Shown piece after piece: positions 1-11,184 of a stretch of 64,000 bases of DNA. The notes beneath the pieces are model-generated. The model ran no database searches and was not told where the DNA came from. It saw only the letters and a program-made list of their open reading frames with translations. The stretch lies in NCBI GenBank assembly GCA_948470475.1, contig OX419345.1, forward strand, positions 20,755,859 to 20,819,858. The letters run 5' to 3'. Source of the stretch: Galaxea fascicularis (taxonomy: Eukaryota > Cnidaria > Anthozoa > Scleractinia > Euphylliidae). The stretch's first letter is position 1; every line of letters starts with the position of its first letter. The position numbers were made by a program, and so were the translations under genes.

Positions 1-107
1 AGAGACACTACAGAGATGCAAGAATCACAGAGATTTATGAAGGAACAAGCAAAGTGCAAAGAATTGTGATCGCTGTACAACTCTTGAAGCAATATGGTCA
101 ACAATGA
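1..107 (+). CDS. ACADS: Short-chain acyl-CoA dehydrogenase, C-terminal end (partial)
   Basis: The window opens inside the last coding exon of an acyl-CoA dehydrogenase. The frame gives [20 protein letters not shown], then about 14 further residues ending GQQ and a TGA at 105-107. The [12 protein letters not shown] segment is the hallmark C-terminal helix region of the family, which contributes to the FAD and tetramer contacts. The wording around it is closest to what I know of ACADS, the mitochondrial enzyme that oxidises butyryl-CoA and passes electrons to ETF. The other mitochondrial acyl-CoA dehydrogenases (ACADSB, ACADM, IVD) share this motif, so the paralogue call is good but not certain. 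The 5' part lies outside the window. It converges with LRRC43. Confidence 0.85.
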   Translation, partial: RHYRDARITEIYEGTSKVQRIVIAVQLLKQYGQQ

Positions 108-916
108 CCTGAAGTGATATTCTATTAATTTTGTAATAAATTTCTGGGTGGTGGTGTAACAGCCTCAATTTTACTTGAAAAATAGTATTTTCTTCAGACA
201 TTTTGGGCTCAATTTTTAGAGGTTAATATTCTGTTTGAAGTATCTATGGACAGCAAAGTTGGCCTTTGTTCTTTAGTTTTAAGATTGAAACATTGCTTAA
301 AGCCTGGTCATACTTCTATCCTCAATAGGCATGGTTCATTTCTTTAGTCTCTGTGTTTTTGAAGGCTTTTTGTAAATTTAAAGCTCTAAACAATATTGAA
401 GTGAAGGTGAAGGTTATGCATAGTAGAAGTTAACTGGTGTCAATGTTTATGCTTTCTTTGCTCAAACACAACTGTTTTGGAAACTCTATTTAATTTATTC
501 TGCAATGCTAATGGTTGACATCAATCCAAAATGTAGGAAAAGCAAATGAGAACACAGCCTTTACTGTCCCTGCTTATTCTGTTCTTTGTAGCTGTTGCTT
601 GATAAAATTCCTGTGTATACCTAAAACTCAGTGGTTGCTTGAGAAGGCTCCTGTTGGGAGTGTTTCAAATGCTTTTCTGGGACAAAAGCCACCCATTAAG
701 TGCCCCTATCATAGTAGGGTCATTATTTTGTTCACAATATTTGTGGTTAACAAGATGCAATGTTCTGTTATTTACTTAACAAAGCAAAGCAAAAGATTCA
801 GAATGCAGGAAAAAAAACAGTTTTAAAAGATATTTTCTTTGTACAATACCCAGTATACTGGTACAGTTCTGTGATGATGAAATAAGTTATGTGACATGTA
901 AACAATGGATTGTACA

Positions 917-926
917 AATAAATAAA
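917..926 (+). terminator. Polyadenylation signals for the ACADS-like gene
   Basis: Two overlapping AATAAA hexamers about 810 bp after the stop codon, in an A/T-rich stretch. Assigned by position only. Confidence 0.5.
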
Positions 927-975
927 AATTTTAAATTTTAGTCAGTTCTACAGGAGTCACCTTTCACTGTTGTAT

Positions 976-981
976 TTTATT
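976..981 (-). terminator. Polyadenylation signal for LRRC43
   Basis: TTTATT on the + strand reads AATAAA on the - strand, about 200 bp downstream of the LRRC43 stop codon. Assigned by position only. Confidence 0.45.
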
Positions 982-1178
982 TTGTCCTCAATGAGAAAAG
1001 AGTTACCCTAAAGGAGTGACAGCTGAAATTATATAAAAATATTACATATTTTGTCATATCTTTTAACTGCAAGTTCCTCTAGTTGCTTGATTTAGAAGGT
1101 ATTGACATACACTGCAGAGAACACTTGTATACTCCTTGTGCAAATGATGCAGAGCCAAACATTATTGTGTTTGTGAAA

Positions 1179-4100
1179 TCACTCTCCCTGGGGGTTTTGC
1201 CCTGTATGTGAAGGAACACCTTGTGGTAAGAATTCTTGTGCTGCCTCTCTTGCTGATTTCCAGTAATGTAGCTTAACATGCACCTGTATGGTCAGTGGAG
1301 GTGCAGGAGCCATGTCTTCTTCTTCATCTACATTCTCTTCATGTTTGTCTTTGTCTTTTCCTTTCTTGTCATCTTTGCTTGTTTTATTCCGTCCAGCTTT
1401 GCCCTTGCCAGAGGTTGGTGCTCGCAGGTTCCCTTTGGAAGGCTTATCAGTTGCATCTGGTAGACAAAGGTATGGGAATCAGGGAATGGAGCCTAAACTT
1501 AGACTTAAAGTCTTATCCCACTAATTTTCTCATACTGCACATTTCAGTGGGCTACAAAACACTAGATTTGATTTGATTGAATTTAGAGTTTATTTGATTT
1601 ACAGTCTCCCCAATTAGTAGAGCACCCATGTCCAGCTAGAGCGATTTGAGACTTAAATAAAGTTATTATTATTATATAAATGCTCTCAGGGGGTGCTGTT
1701 TAACCATACTAGAAGAGATCATAATACAGTGTGTCGTACAGCTGTTACTTATTTATCACTTAATCAGAATTTCCCACCACTGCTGCCTACTTTGTCTAGA
1801 TTTCCAAATGATTTTTTAAAAAAATTCATAAGGTTGCCACCTACTTTGGTTAGCTCAAACAGCTATTTCAAAAATTATTGAAACCCTTGCTTAATGAAGA
1901 CAGAAAGAACTTGTTCAGTGGTTCATCCTACTCAGTCTGGTTGCCTTAGTTAAGTTTTGAAACCTTCTCTAAATACCTTCAATTTATTTTGCTCCACAAA
2001 AGCCAGAAAGTGCTACAATTAAAAATTATTGCACAGGCTTCCTAACCTTATACTGACCTCTGTTGGGTTTCTTTTTATCACTTGCATCAGACTTGGTACC
2101 AGTTCCCTCATCTTTCTTGTCACTCTCCTCAGTCTCCTCCCCATCACACACGCATTCTGCCTCAACTTCAAGTTCTCCTTCCAGTAATGAACCCAGAGCA
2201 ACTTGGCATGAACCCAGAACTGATGGTGTTCTTGGAAGCTCAAACAGCTCAATGTCTTCTTGTTTGTTCTTCCTGCCTTTTCCATCCTTTGGCTGAAAAA
2301 TTACCAACACAAATATTGATTTCAAACTTCATAATAAATGAGAAATAAGTAGCAGAAATATGGCCATCCTGTCAAAAACATGGAAAATCTGAAAACCATT
2401 CTTCAACCCTTCAAACCCCAAGATCAAGATTGAAATTCTCATTTGTTGTCACTACACATTTCCTATAGAAGAAGTAGGGAGAAGTTGTTAAAAATTAATA
2501 TCAAGCAAATTCATCTTGTGTGATCATGTCCTGAATTCTCATGACCCCTCTGTTTTAATAAAAAGCATTGATATTACAAGGAGAAATTTGATGCTGATCA
2601 CTCTTAAAGGTTAAAGTTTTAAACCAAAAGCATGAGATGTGTACAAAATTGGCCAAAAACCTTTTCCTTTCCTTTTCCTGAATCTTTTCGTTTGTCTTTG
2701 CTTGGAACTTTCTGTGCTTTGCTTCCAGGCCGACCTTAGGAATAAAAGAGATATTTGTCTATTTATTCTCTACCTTACAATCAGGGGATTTTTCTGCAAA
2801 TATCCACACGCACCTACACGGAACACTCTTCCCAGCTAGCACTATACACACTATGTTCAATAGGTGAGGCCTCGGTAGCTCATTAGTAACATACATTTTC
2901 CTCCAAATCACAGTTCAGAGGCTAGCAAACAGTTTGACCACTAATCCGGTGTTTTTCTTTTTTTGTTTATCAGCTTCTTACTCACTTTCTGAGGGGACTT
3001 ATTTGCGATAACAATGAGTCCATTTGGAAAAAAAGGAAAAAAATGCGGATGGTACTGGAGATTCAATATTAGAGAAACTCGGGCCTCAGGTCTTGTTGTA
3101 GCAACCCCAAATTTCCAGTCAGACTGCAAACTCATACTATTCTTCAATTTATAGACTGACAATTCTGAGAAGAGGGACCCATCAGAACTAACATGCTGAT
3201 GCAAAAATAATAAATAAAATGCAACTCACTTTTTGCAGAGGCTTGTGACTTGGTTTCCTCATTTTGCCCAGCATTTGGGTCCTCAAGAACATACATGTGC
3301 TTGGTCTTGATAACTGTGAAATGAATGCCATCTTGAAGAAAGTCTCTCAGAGGCACCAGCAGACGTGTGTGGAATTTACCATTGTAATCAAGGTCTATTT
3401 CGTCTTCAGACCAAGGCAAGCTTCCAGTAGCCACTGTTTGGAACAAACCTGAAAAAAAAACTTTAATTTGTGAGCACTGACCAATTTATGAAGATTTATA
3501 AACATTATTTACATTAAAGCCTTTATCTTTATTGACTGCCGACTGGAAAGTTCTTCCCTTGCAATGACATCTACAAATGGTCAGACTTTCTAGTCTTCTC
3601 GGATAAGGATGATAAACTGCAGGTCCCGTCTCACAACCTTTCCCAAATTGATTATGTGGGATGTTAAAGAACCACACTAGGGATGTGTAACGAACCCTGG
3701 CTGTGACCACCCCTAGTGCTGACCTGTCTGAACACTTGAGGTCAACCTTTGCAAGGGACTTCATGTCTTCTTGTTGTTCCTCCATGGATGTATTTCCCAA
3801 ATGCTTATAAAAAAATAATAATAATTAAACCCTCTTGTGGGTATTAAAACTTTTAAGGAAAAAGACAATCCTGTAATTTCCTTCATTTTGGCACGGAAGT
3901 CCCCTGAGTTGTGTTCAACAAAAGCTGTACACAACAGCTATAACTGACCTGAGCAGTTGTGATTCTTTTTTGCAGTTATCTGGGATGTTTTGAAACTGAG
4001 TAGTATTGCCAAGACTTTGAAAACCTAGTATATTCTGAGTGAGTTGTTTTGATTCTCTTATAAATTTTTTGAGTTATGCGATTATTAGCTTCTGTTATTT

Positions 4101-7100
4101 GACAACAACGATTTATATCTGTAAGTGTATGTTTGTTTCAAAACAGAAATTTAGTCTGCAGTGGCCATTCGGTGACTGATTCTTGGGTTTAGTAGCAAAG
4201 TTATTAACTACTGTCATCTCTTGGGCACTGTTTTCAAACTTTTTTCTCTCCTTGGTACCCCCAAATTGTGGCTAAATATAAAGATGACTTGTGCATCAAC
4301 CTTTGGCAGACCACTACACTCCTTTCTTTTTCATGTTGTTTCAGTGATCTCTTGTTTGAGTATTGGTTATGTGCTAATGTACGTGACTATCAACTGGCAT
4401 GACCTCTTGAAGGAGCAGCAGTCAAGCTTGCTTGAGATTCCTTATATGAACCCAGTCAACACTGTTCTTATGCATGGACAAAGTTTGTTTTATACATTTC
4501 ACAGGAATTTAATATAAAAGATTTACGCAACTGACCAGAATCTCCATTTGCATGAATGTCCCCATTACTAGCAGTGCTGTCCTCTTGCAAAATACTCCTG
4601 CCATCAACTGATGTCAATGAGATGGTGGGGATTGAAAGAGCTGGAGATTCGCATATGACAGCTGTCGGTGCAGTCTTAAGGAACTGGAATTCCACGTGGT
4701 ATTTGTGCTCAGTCTTGGGGTAATCTGAATTGATTTCTGGATCCTGTGGGACGTTGTAATTTAAGTTGAGGATAAAAAGATAGTTGTATGTGATTAAAAT
4801 ATGTTGAAATATGATTGTTAGGTAGGAAAGATTGAAAACACCTAAATGCAAACCATTTCTGATTGAATTTTACTTTGCAGCTTACTGACCTCAACCTCTT
4901 CTGGCATTTTAACTCCTTTAATGTTCCTGACAGATATTGTGACCTGAGCTTCATCAACTGGTACCTCTGGAATTAAAAGGGCAATAATTATTACAGTTAA
5001 ACCTCCCCTAACAGCCATTGTTTAACAACTGCCACCTTTTTACTCTCATTTTAACCTCTCTACAATGGCCACTAAAGCGCATTCCAACTGCCAATAATTA
5101 TTAAAAGAAACCTCAACAATGGCCAGTTATAATTAATCAATGACAGCATTATACAAAACCCCATTTTTATGGTAAAAAGTAAAAAATGCAATCCATGCCG
5201 TGCATCACAGGTCTGTACAATGGTGAAAAGAGGACAAAAAATGTCTGCAATACTAAAAACCAAACGTTGTACGAATTGATGAACTTACTTCACCTTGTTT
5301 TGTTGACATTTTTTTTCTTCTGAACATTAATTTTTGGTTTCTGTTATATTGATGAGTATTTTGATTGTGTTACGTATTAGTTTATATGCTACAATAAGCA
5401 TTTTTTAAAATAAAAAGTTGTGCCCCCCCCTCCCCCCCCAAAAAAAAGTGTTGTGTTACATGCCTACCTCCCCAAAACCAGCCAACTCTCCACATTGGCC
5501 ACTTTTCTCTGTCCCCAAGATGGCCAAACATACCTTTTAATTTAGAAAGTCCTTTAAAGAAGTGCTTTTCATCTGCTGAAATTCTGATGTCGTCAAGAAT
5601 TGTCAGTTGCCGAATGGAGTCAATCGTGTAACCACGGTAACCTGGTACAAGCTGAATGAATAAAAGTGGCATCAAGGCTGTGCTCTAAGAAAAGTAATTG
5701 GGCGCCCAAACCTCTAAACCCTTGAAATCCAGGGCGCCCAGCATATAAGTTTGGTGCAAAAACTAATATTTCCTGGTCACCCGATGACAAAAGTAAGTCG
5801 CCAGGAGCAACTGGGCGCCACTAGAGCACGGCCCTGGGTGTGTTAACCAAAGAAGGTAAATAACATAAAATAACAATACAAAGAGAAAAACAAGACAGCT
5901 TAAAGACTTACTGCCAGTGGATTTCCCTGAAGGACAAGATTTTTTAGCTTGGGTAATGTTTTCAACACATTGATTGTGCTATAGAGATCTGCAAGGTTGT
6001 TGAAGCTTAAATCCAGAGACAACATGTGAGGCCTGAAAAAAGACAGGCCAAGATGTTTTCTGTGATTGCGTCTTTTTACCATAACGTTCACTTCAACAGT
6101 AATCATTACATAATAACTGCCTTAAATACTATTTTCATCCTGTATGGCTATAAAAATTACTTAGGGTGCTTCTGTTAAATTAATGTTTTTCCTTTTTTTT
6201 CTTCTGTACATCATTAAGCTGGCTCTCTGGGTAACTCATTGACTTTAGGGCTGCACAGCAATAAGCATTTCCAAAAAAAGTGTTCATTAAAATAATACCT
6301 CCTCAATATTATTCAGAGTACTGGAAATTGTACAGTTCCAGTTCCAACTCTCCCCCCACCCCCTCCCCAAGGAAAGTCAATGGAAATTCTAATGGGGAGG
6401 GAGTGGCAAAAGAAAAGTAAGAAGATAAATTGGAATGGGGTGGGGGTGCAAGCCAAAAAGCCTTGGGGGGGGGGAGAGGTGGATATTTTCTAGAACCACA
6501 CATATTTCCAATGGGGAGCTGTGTGCATCTCCAAACCTAAATTGTTTGATGGAAATTCTGAGAGAAAACTAAACCAAGACTAACCAAGAAGTTGCTTTCA
6601 TGTGGCCTGAGATGGAAGAAATCAGATTGTAGCTAAGGCCCAGGTGAATCAGAGGTGGAGGACATGTGCACAGAGGACTGATGTCTGAAATCTGATTAGC
6701 TGCAAGTTCTAGCTCCTGTAAATTAAAAAGATGTCAAATTTATACAATGCTGGATCAAAAAACTACATGTAAGATGGAGAACGTGTTTGCCACTGAGAGT
6801 TTGCTATTAATCAGAAAAGAAAGGTGCAATTTGTTTTTATTGTCTGGACTCAGACTAAGCCTTAACCCTTTAAGTCCTGGGACCAAAATTAATATTCTCC
6901 TTACTGAGCCCAGATGTGTCTCATGGTATGAGTTGGGAGAATCTCACTGTTCAATTATCAGGCTATTCCACTTTTGGTGATCTGTTTGTTTATTCTCAAC
7001 AATTTTATGTTCAAGCAAGTAGTAACATGCGAAAAGAATTTACATGCTGGTCACTACTAGGGGTTAACATTATTTAGACTGTAGGTGGTAGCTAAGGAGT

Positions 7101-9043
7101 ACATGGTACCTCTAAGCCTTTTGGAAAGCTCTTGGCATCTATATACTTGATCAAATTAGCACTCAATGTAAGTTGTCTAAGATTCTTCAGTTGGAGAAGT
7201 CCTTCATCAATTTCTGTCACCTGAAACAGATTTTCACAAAACAGTTACTTTCAAGAAAATCGTGAAAGTTATTGGAAATTTTGTTTAAAAATGAATGACA
7301 CAAAACATAATGATCCGTACACCAAATCCTGCTGCCATTATTAACCCTTTAAATCCTAATATCAGCACGTATATTCTTCACACTCTTCTCCTCACATTTT
7401 CTATGGTAATAATGGGGAGAATTTGTTAAAGTACACCTAACCCAAAAATATTTAATCACTTAAATATATCTTTGCACTTGTTCGAAACACATTGAGCTTT
7501 TTTGCGCCTTTTTAAACCAAATCTTGACTATTTATAGGCTATAAAAGTTATGAGTCATCTGTCCCACGACTAAGCTAGTAAGGGGCATGAGTCTATTCCT
7601 TACATGACATCACAAATTGCATGCATTTTTAATTACAAAGACTTAATGCAATGCAAATCAGTTTGTGACATCAAGTAAGGAATGGACCCATTCCCCTTTC
7701 AAGCTCAGTTGTTGGACAGATGATGGCTAAATTTTGCAACTTTTAAAGCCTATAACAAAATCAAATAGGTGCAAAACAGTGCAATATGTTTCAGACAGGT
7801 GCAAAGATTTATTTAAGCGAAAAAAATAGTTTTGGGGTTAGGTGCACTTTAAGCAGTCAAGACCTTTGTTACTTGTTGATCACTTTCTTTTTTCTCACAA
7901 CCTTTATGTTTGATTAAGTAGTGTCACTATAAGGAGAAATTAAGCATCAGTCACTGCTAGCAGTTAAACGGTTAATAACAAGGCCTGATTCATTTAAAAG
8001 GTAATAATTATGTATTTTACTGTTGCAGTTAAAAATAAAAATATTTGGGTAAAGATGTTTTAATCTAGGTTGAAAATCAATTTCTTTTGTCTCCTAACCC
8101 TAATTTTGAAAAATAAAATTTAGGCTTTGGAGACAGAGAGATTTGAGAATTAACCTAGGTTTCAATTTTTTACCTGAATTTAATTTTTACCTGCAACATT
8201 ACCGCCACATTTATCGTTCAATCCCTACAATTAAATCTAAATCCCAAACAAAGAACAGTGTCTTCGTGTGAAATCACCTTTTTATCAACAATTCTCAGTG
8301 ACTTGAAGAATTTCAGGATGAAAGCTTGCGAAAGCTTGTTTGGTGTCTTGACAGCGATCTCTCGCAGACTCTCAGCTTCATCACTCCAGCTACAGTCCAC
8401 ATCATAAGGGATCTTCACTGCCAGCGCTTGGAGGCTTTCAACAGTCTCTAACTGAGCACTGTTTTCTGTCAAATTAACAAAAGATAGTCAAATACTTACA
8501 GCAACTGGAAAGGTTTCCGCACAGCTCTCTACATTAATAATTATTCCCATACATCACTTTCATAATAACCCTGTTCCAAAAACGAATGGAGCTTGAGTCA
8601 CAAAATAAATATATATATTTAATCTAGGGAGCTGTGCGGAAAATATCTTGCCCAGTAATTATATTTGATCGAGCTATAGTGCTTTCTTATTATCTGGGTT
8701 ACCTGGAATTATTGAAGGATGAACTGGTGATGTCTTTCCACCTGCTATGGACCCTGTGCATTTTGTCTCAGTGTTACTCTTTAAACTCGCATTACTGCTG
8801 ACATTGGGAGCTCTCTGAGGTGAAAGTAACAACGTAGAACTTCAGTCAGATAAGTTCTTTTAGCAATGAAGTTTATAGACGACATGACAAACAAAGAATA
8901 TATATTCAAGAAAATATTCATGACAAACAAGTATTTTAACTTACCCAACTGCCATGTCCACAAGGGAATTCTCTAATACATAAGGTGTTGAGTTGTGAAT
9001 GAAAAGCAGCGGTAACATCCAAAGAATTAGCAGTTTCAGTCAT
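1179..9043 (-). CDS. LRRC43: Leucine-rich repeat-containing protein 43, 13 coding exons
   Basis: Coding exons, in transcript order: 9043-8945, 8814-8703, 8465-8278, 7220-7110, 6715-6585, 6032-5912, 5651-5534, 4966-4890, 4743-4536, 3448-3230, 2734-2661, 2292-2058, 1456-1179. All have GT..AG borders and together give 1971 nt, i.e. 656 aa plus stop, the same size as the human protein as I remember it. The N-terminus has the conserved [11 protein letters not shown]. Exons 4-6 hold the leucine-rich repeats ([44 protein letters not shown]), followed by the family block [20 protein letters not shown]. The C-terminal third is Lys/Glu-rich, as in mammalian LRRC43, and ends near [19 protein letters not shown]. 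The molecular role is not established; the family is mostly linked to ciliated cells. Its start lies 183 bp from TSSC4 on the other strand. Confidence 0.93.
1574..1680 (+). repeat. SINE-like 3' segment (copy 1)
   Basis: The block containing CAGTCTCCCCAATTAGTAGA, then GCTAGA..TTTGAGACTTAAATAAAG and an ATT-rich tail, recurs at 28298-28395. A shared 3' body ending in a short-unit tail is typical of a SINE. No Pol III boxes were checked in this truncated copy. Confidence 0.5.
1735..1893 (-). repeat. Dispersed repeat (GTAGGCGGC family, copy 1)
   Basis: The reverse complement shares blocks such as AATCTAGACAAAGTAGG with 27395-27545 and 39785-39970. Old, diverged interspersed repeat of unknown class, located in the last LRRC43 intron. 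Confidence 0.45.
5676..5833. repeat. Fold-back MITE with GGCGCC ends
   Basis: The left end GGCTGTGCTCTA and right end TAGAGCACGGCC are inverted copies, with nested inverted blocks (TTGGGCGCCC; CTGGGCGCC). About 158 bp, no coding capacity, in LRRC43 intron 6 only 25 bp from exon 7. Probably a miniature inverted-repeat transposable element. Confidence 0.6.
6305..6505 (+). repeat. G-rich interspersed repeat (copy 1)
   Basis: Contains GGGGTGGGGGTGCAAGCCAA followed by a G-run, then GATATTTTCTAGAACCACAC. The same pattern appears at 61880-62062 (+), 63215-63410 (-) and, as a short piece, near 25170-25222. Lies in LRRC43 intron 5. Confidence 0.6.
7426..7852. repeat. Long fold-back element of about 427 bp
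   Basis: The left arm begins TTAAAGTACACCTAACCC and the right arm ends GGGGTTAGGTGCACTTTAA. The arms remain complementary well inwards (ATATCTTTGCACTTG against CAGGTGCAAAGATTTAT; CATGACATCACAAATTGCAT against its counterpart). No open frame of note. Lies in LRRC43 intron 3. Confidence 0.65.
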
Positions 9044-9226
9044 TTTATTTTTGTATTTTTAACTGAAGTTCGCCCGCCATTTTGGTTGTCAACCAAACAC
9101 ACCAGAACGAGGCAACAGTTTCCAAGAGAAAAAGGCCGAGTGGAGGAGATCTGGTACTCAAGTTATCCAATATGGCGGATCATCGTTGACGTCGATTAAA
9201 AAGAGAGTTATTGCTATTTGTTCAAA
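9044..9226. promoter_or_regulatory. Bidirectional promoter LRRC43 / TSSC4
   Basis: Only 183 bp separate the start codons of two divergently oriented genes. The stretch holds the motif CAATATGGCGGATCAT at about 9168-9183 and CAAAATGGCGG over the TSSC4 start; both resemble the YY1 consensus AAnATGGCGG. No TATA box was seen. Confidence 0.65.
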
Positions 9227-9940
9227 ATGGCGGAGAAAAAAGGTGATTTCATGCATATTAGCGGTGATGCTGATTTCCAAGGTCGTAGCGACTCGATTTT
9301 TGGCTGCCTTGACAGGCTCGAACCCACACAAAAGAGTGACACTGACCCAGAGCAGAAGCCATCAGCTGGGAATCGTGCACCAAAGAATGTCCCAGATCAC
9401 GTGTTGCACCCCGAGAAGTGGACCAAGTACAGCTTGGAGGACGACGGCACTGAAAAAATCGCTGGCCTTTCTGGGGATGCGTTAAACAAGCATGTCGCTC
9501 TGTCATTTATGAAGGAAATTCGTAAAAGAAAAGAAATTCCGACTGAGATTACGGAATCAGAATCAGATGTAGTTATGTCTGAGAAACACGTCTTCTCAAA
9601 ATCAGTCATTAAGCATAAAATGGAGGTGGACGAAGGACCTTCAAAGAGTCAGATTGTGGAAGGTGTCAACATTATGCCTGAGTATGTGATAGGCATATCA
9701 CCATCCAAAACACCCAAAAAAGAGCTGAAACCAGAACCAGACAATGGGAAATTACAGTCCCCAGGGAAAGCAATTTGTCTTGACCACTTAGTGGAAAATG
9801 TAACAGCAGATACTACTTTGGAAGCCTCAGAGAATGTGTCAGATTTAGTGGAGGAACAAGATGGTGCAAAGTTTGCTAAAAGGAAGGCAAAGTCACGTGG
9901 CGGACTGCGTGCACACAAGTCATCAACAGAAGATGAATGA
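9227..9940 (+). CDS. TSSC4: TSSC4, U5 snRNP assembly factor
   Basis: Intronless open frame of 237 aa. The start chosen is the ATG at 9227 in the strong context CAAAATGGCGG; no in-frame ATG lies upstream. Two blocks identify the family: RSDSIFGCLD (residues 20-29), matching the vertebrate RSRDIFGCL segment, and VPDHVLHPEKWTKYSLEDD (55-73), nearly the same as the vertebrate VPDYVAHPERWTKYSLED. The rest is low in structure and rich in Lys, Glu and Ser, ending in a basic GGLRAHKSSTEDE tail. Vertebrate TSSC4 is an intrinsically disordered nuclear chaperone that helps assemble U5 and U4/U6.U5 snRNPs; that role is transferred from the family. It is divergent from LRRC43 and convergent with RABL3. 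Confidence 0.92.
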   Translation: MAEKKGDFMHISGDADFQGRSDSIFGCLDRLEPTQKSDTDPEQKPSAGNRAPKNVPDHVLHPEKWTKYSLEDDGTEKIAGLSGDALNKHVALSFMKEIRKRKEIPTEITESESDVVMSEKHVFSKSVIKHKMEVDEGPSKSQIVEGVNIMPEYVIGISPSKTPKKELKPEPDNGKLQSPGKAICLDHLVENVTADTTLEASENVSDLVEEQDGAKFAKRKAKSRGGLRAHKSSTEDE

Positions 9941-11184
9941 TCACATAATATGGCTTTTCCCGCTCCTTTTAGACTTAAAATGACATCAAAACTTTGTTAT
10001 ATGTAGTTTGCACCAAAATCAAGATCATCCATGGGTAGGTGCAAAAAGTAGTGTAGCTGAAGATGAAGGGCTCCACTATTTCTTGACTGGTACAAACATT
10101 ACGAAAAATCAAGTGTTTTGAATATGTATTCCTGATAATTGTTTTGAAACATACTTTTCTTACTCTGGAAGACATAATCCTCTTTATTTCATTTTTAACT
10201 TGTGGATATGCAAAGCATCCACGAGTTGTACTGGGGGTTTGTATGCAAACAAGTCTCTCTCACTCATAATTGGAAGCTCAATTAGCCAATCACCAGGGCT
10301 GAGTTGCTCGAAGCATGGTTAGTGTTAACCATCAGTTAAGTTGTATTCAAACCAATAGGTTGTCATGGTATTTAACCTGGGTTAGCGCTAACCATACTTC
10401 AAGCAACTTGGCCCAGGATAGTATTTCAAGCAAATTGCAACAGTTAGATAGTTGTGAAAGCACCTGGCCTGATTTCAGTGCACTGCTACTGCTCATTGAT
10501 AGCTGTTTAACTTAGACTTGCCAATTTGAAACAATGGCACTAGCGATCACTTCCATATCCAGGAGTTAACAACAGTTCTGTAACTGCCGTAAAAACACTT
10601 CATCACAGTCTCCACATTTTGAATTCACTTTTAATAGAATGATGAAATCTTGATAGTAACTAGTAACGAGTGTGCGATTCAAAAACTGTGGTGACAAATG
10701 CGGTCAAAAAAACAGTGTTCTGAGCGCTTACTGCTCACAGGCAGCCTTCATGGGGTCCCCTTCATGGAGCTTCTAGCAATGATACATCCCACAACTAGAT
10801 CAGTATTCTTCCAGGGCAAAGTGGGTATGTTCTTTCTGACAGTGACAGGCAATACTTATCTTCTACAAAGAACTACTTGAAGTTAAGTGGAATGCAGTAC
10901 AATGGTGATTTGCGTAAAGACATCAAGTTAAAGGGCTGAAAGTACATCTTTGAAGTTTAATAGACATGCTTATAACATTATGGAAGTTTCAACTGCAAAG
11001 AGTGCTGTAGTCTGAAAAAAGGTGTCACAAATTAATAAAGTTGCAAAGTTTGCGACAACAGTTTTCAACCAACTTTTTTCTTCACATGCTCAGCTGCATA
11101 AATAACAGCCTATGAACATCTTAGTTCTGACCACTAATGAGACCTGTATTGACAGCAACAAGTGTCATACTGCTGTTCAAAGCC
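9941..11184. other. Spacer between convergent TSSC4 and RABL3
   Basis: About 1.2 kb holding the 3' UTRs of both genes and a small fold-back repeat at 10296-10414. No further coding exon is recognised; the short frames at 10315-10515 and 10698-10880 show no family features. Confidence 0.5.
10296..10414. repeat. Short fold-back MITE, GGGC(C/T)..GTTG family
   Basis: The left arm GGGCTGAGTTGCTCGAAGCA mirrors the right arm ending CTTCAAGCAACTTGGCCC, with inner arms GGTTAGTGTTAACC / GGTTAGCGCTAACC. The ends resemble the larger element at 54841-55081. About 119 bp. Confidence 0.6.

Larger units (their letters stand above)
108..1178. other. Convergent 3' UTR region of ACADS and LRRC43
   Basis: No coding exon is visible. 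On the + strand two overlapping AATAAA signals at 917-926 probably end the ACADS transcript. On the - strand an AATAAA (976-981 read in reverse) lies about 200 bp beyond the LRRC43 stop. The two 3' ends therefore nearly meet. The small open frame near 515-826 has no recognisable content. Confidence 0.6.

Noticed and set aside
1278..1576. Several + strand frames of 60-93 aa, hydrophobic
   Set aside because: Shadows of the Lys/Glu-rich last exon of LRRC43 on the other strand.
4221..4517. 98-aa + strand frame with hydrophobic segments
   Set aside because: In an LRRC43 intron and running up to exon 9 on the other strand; no family resemblance or splice partner.
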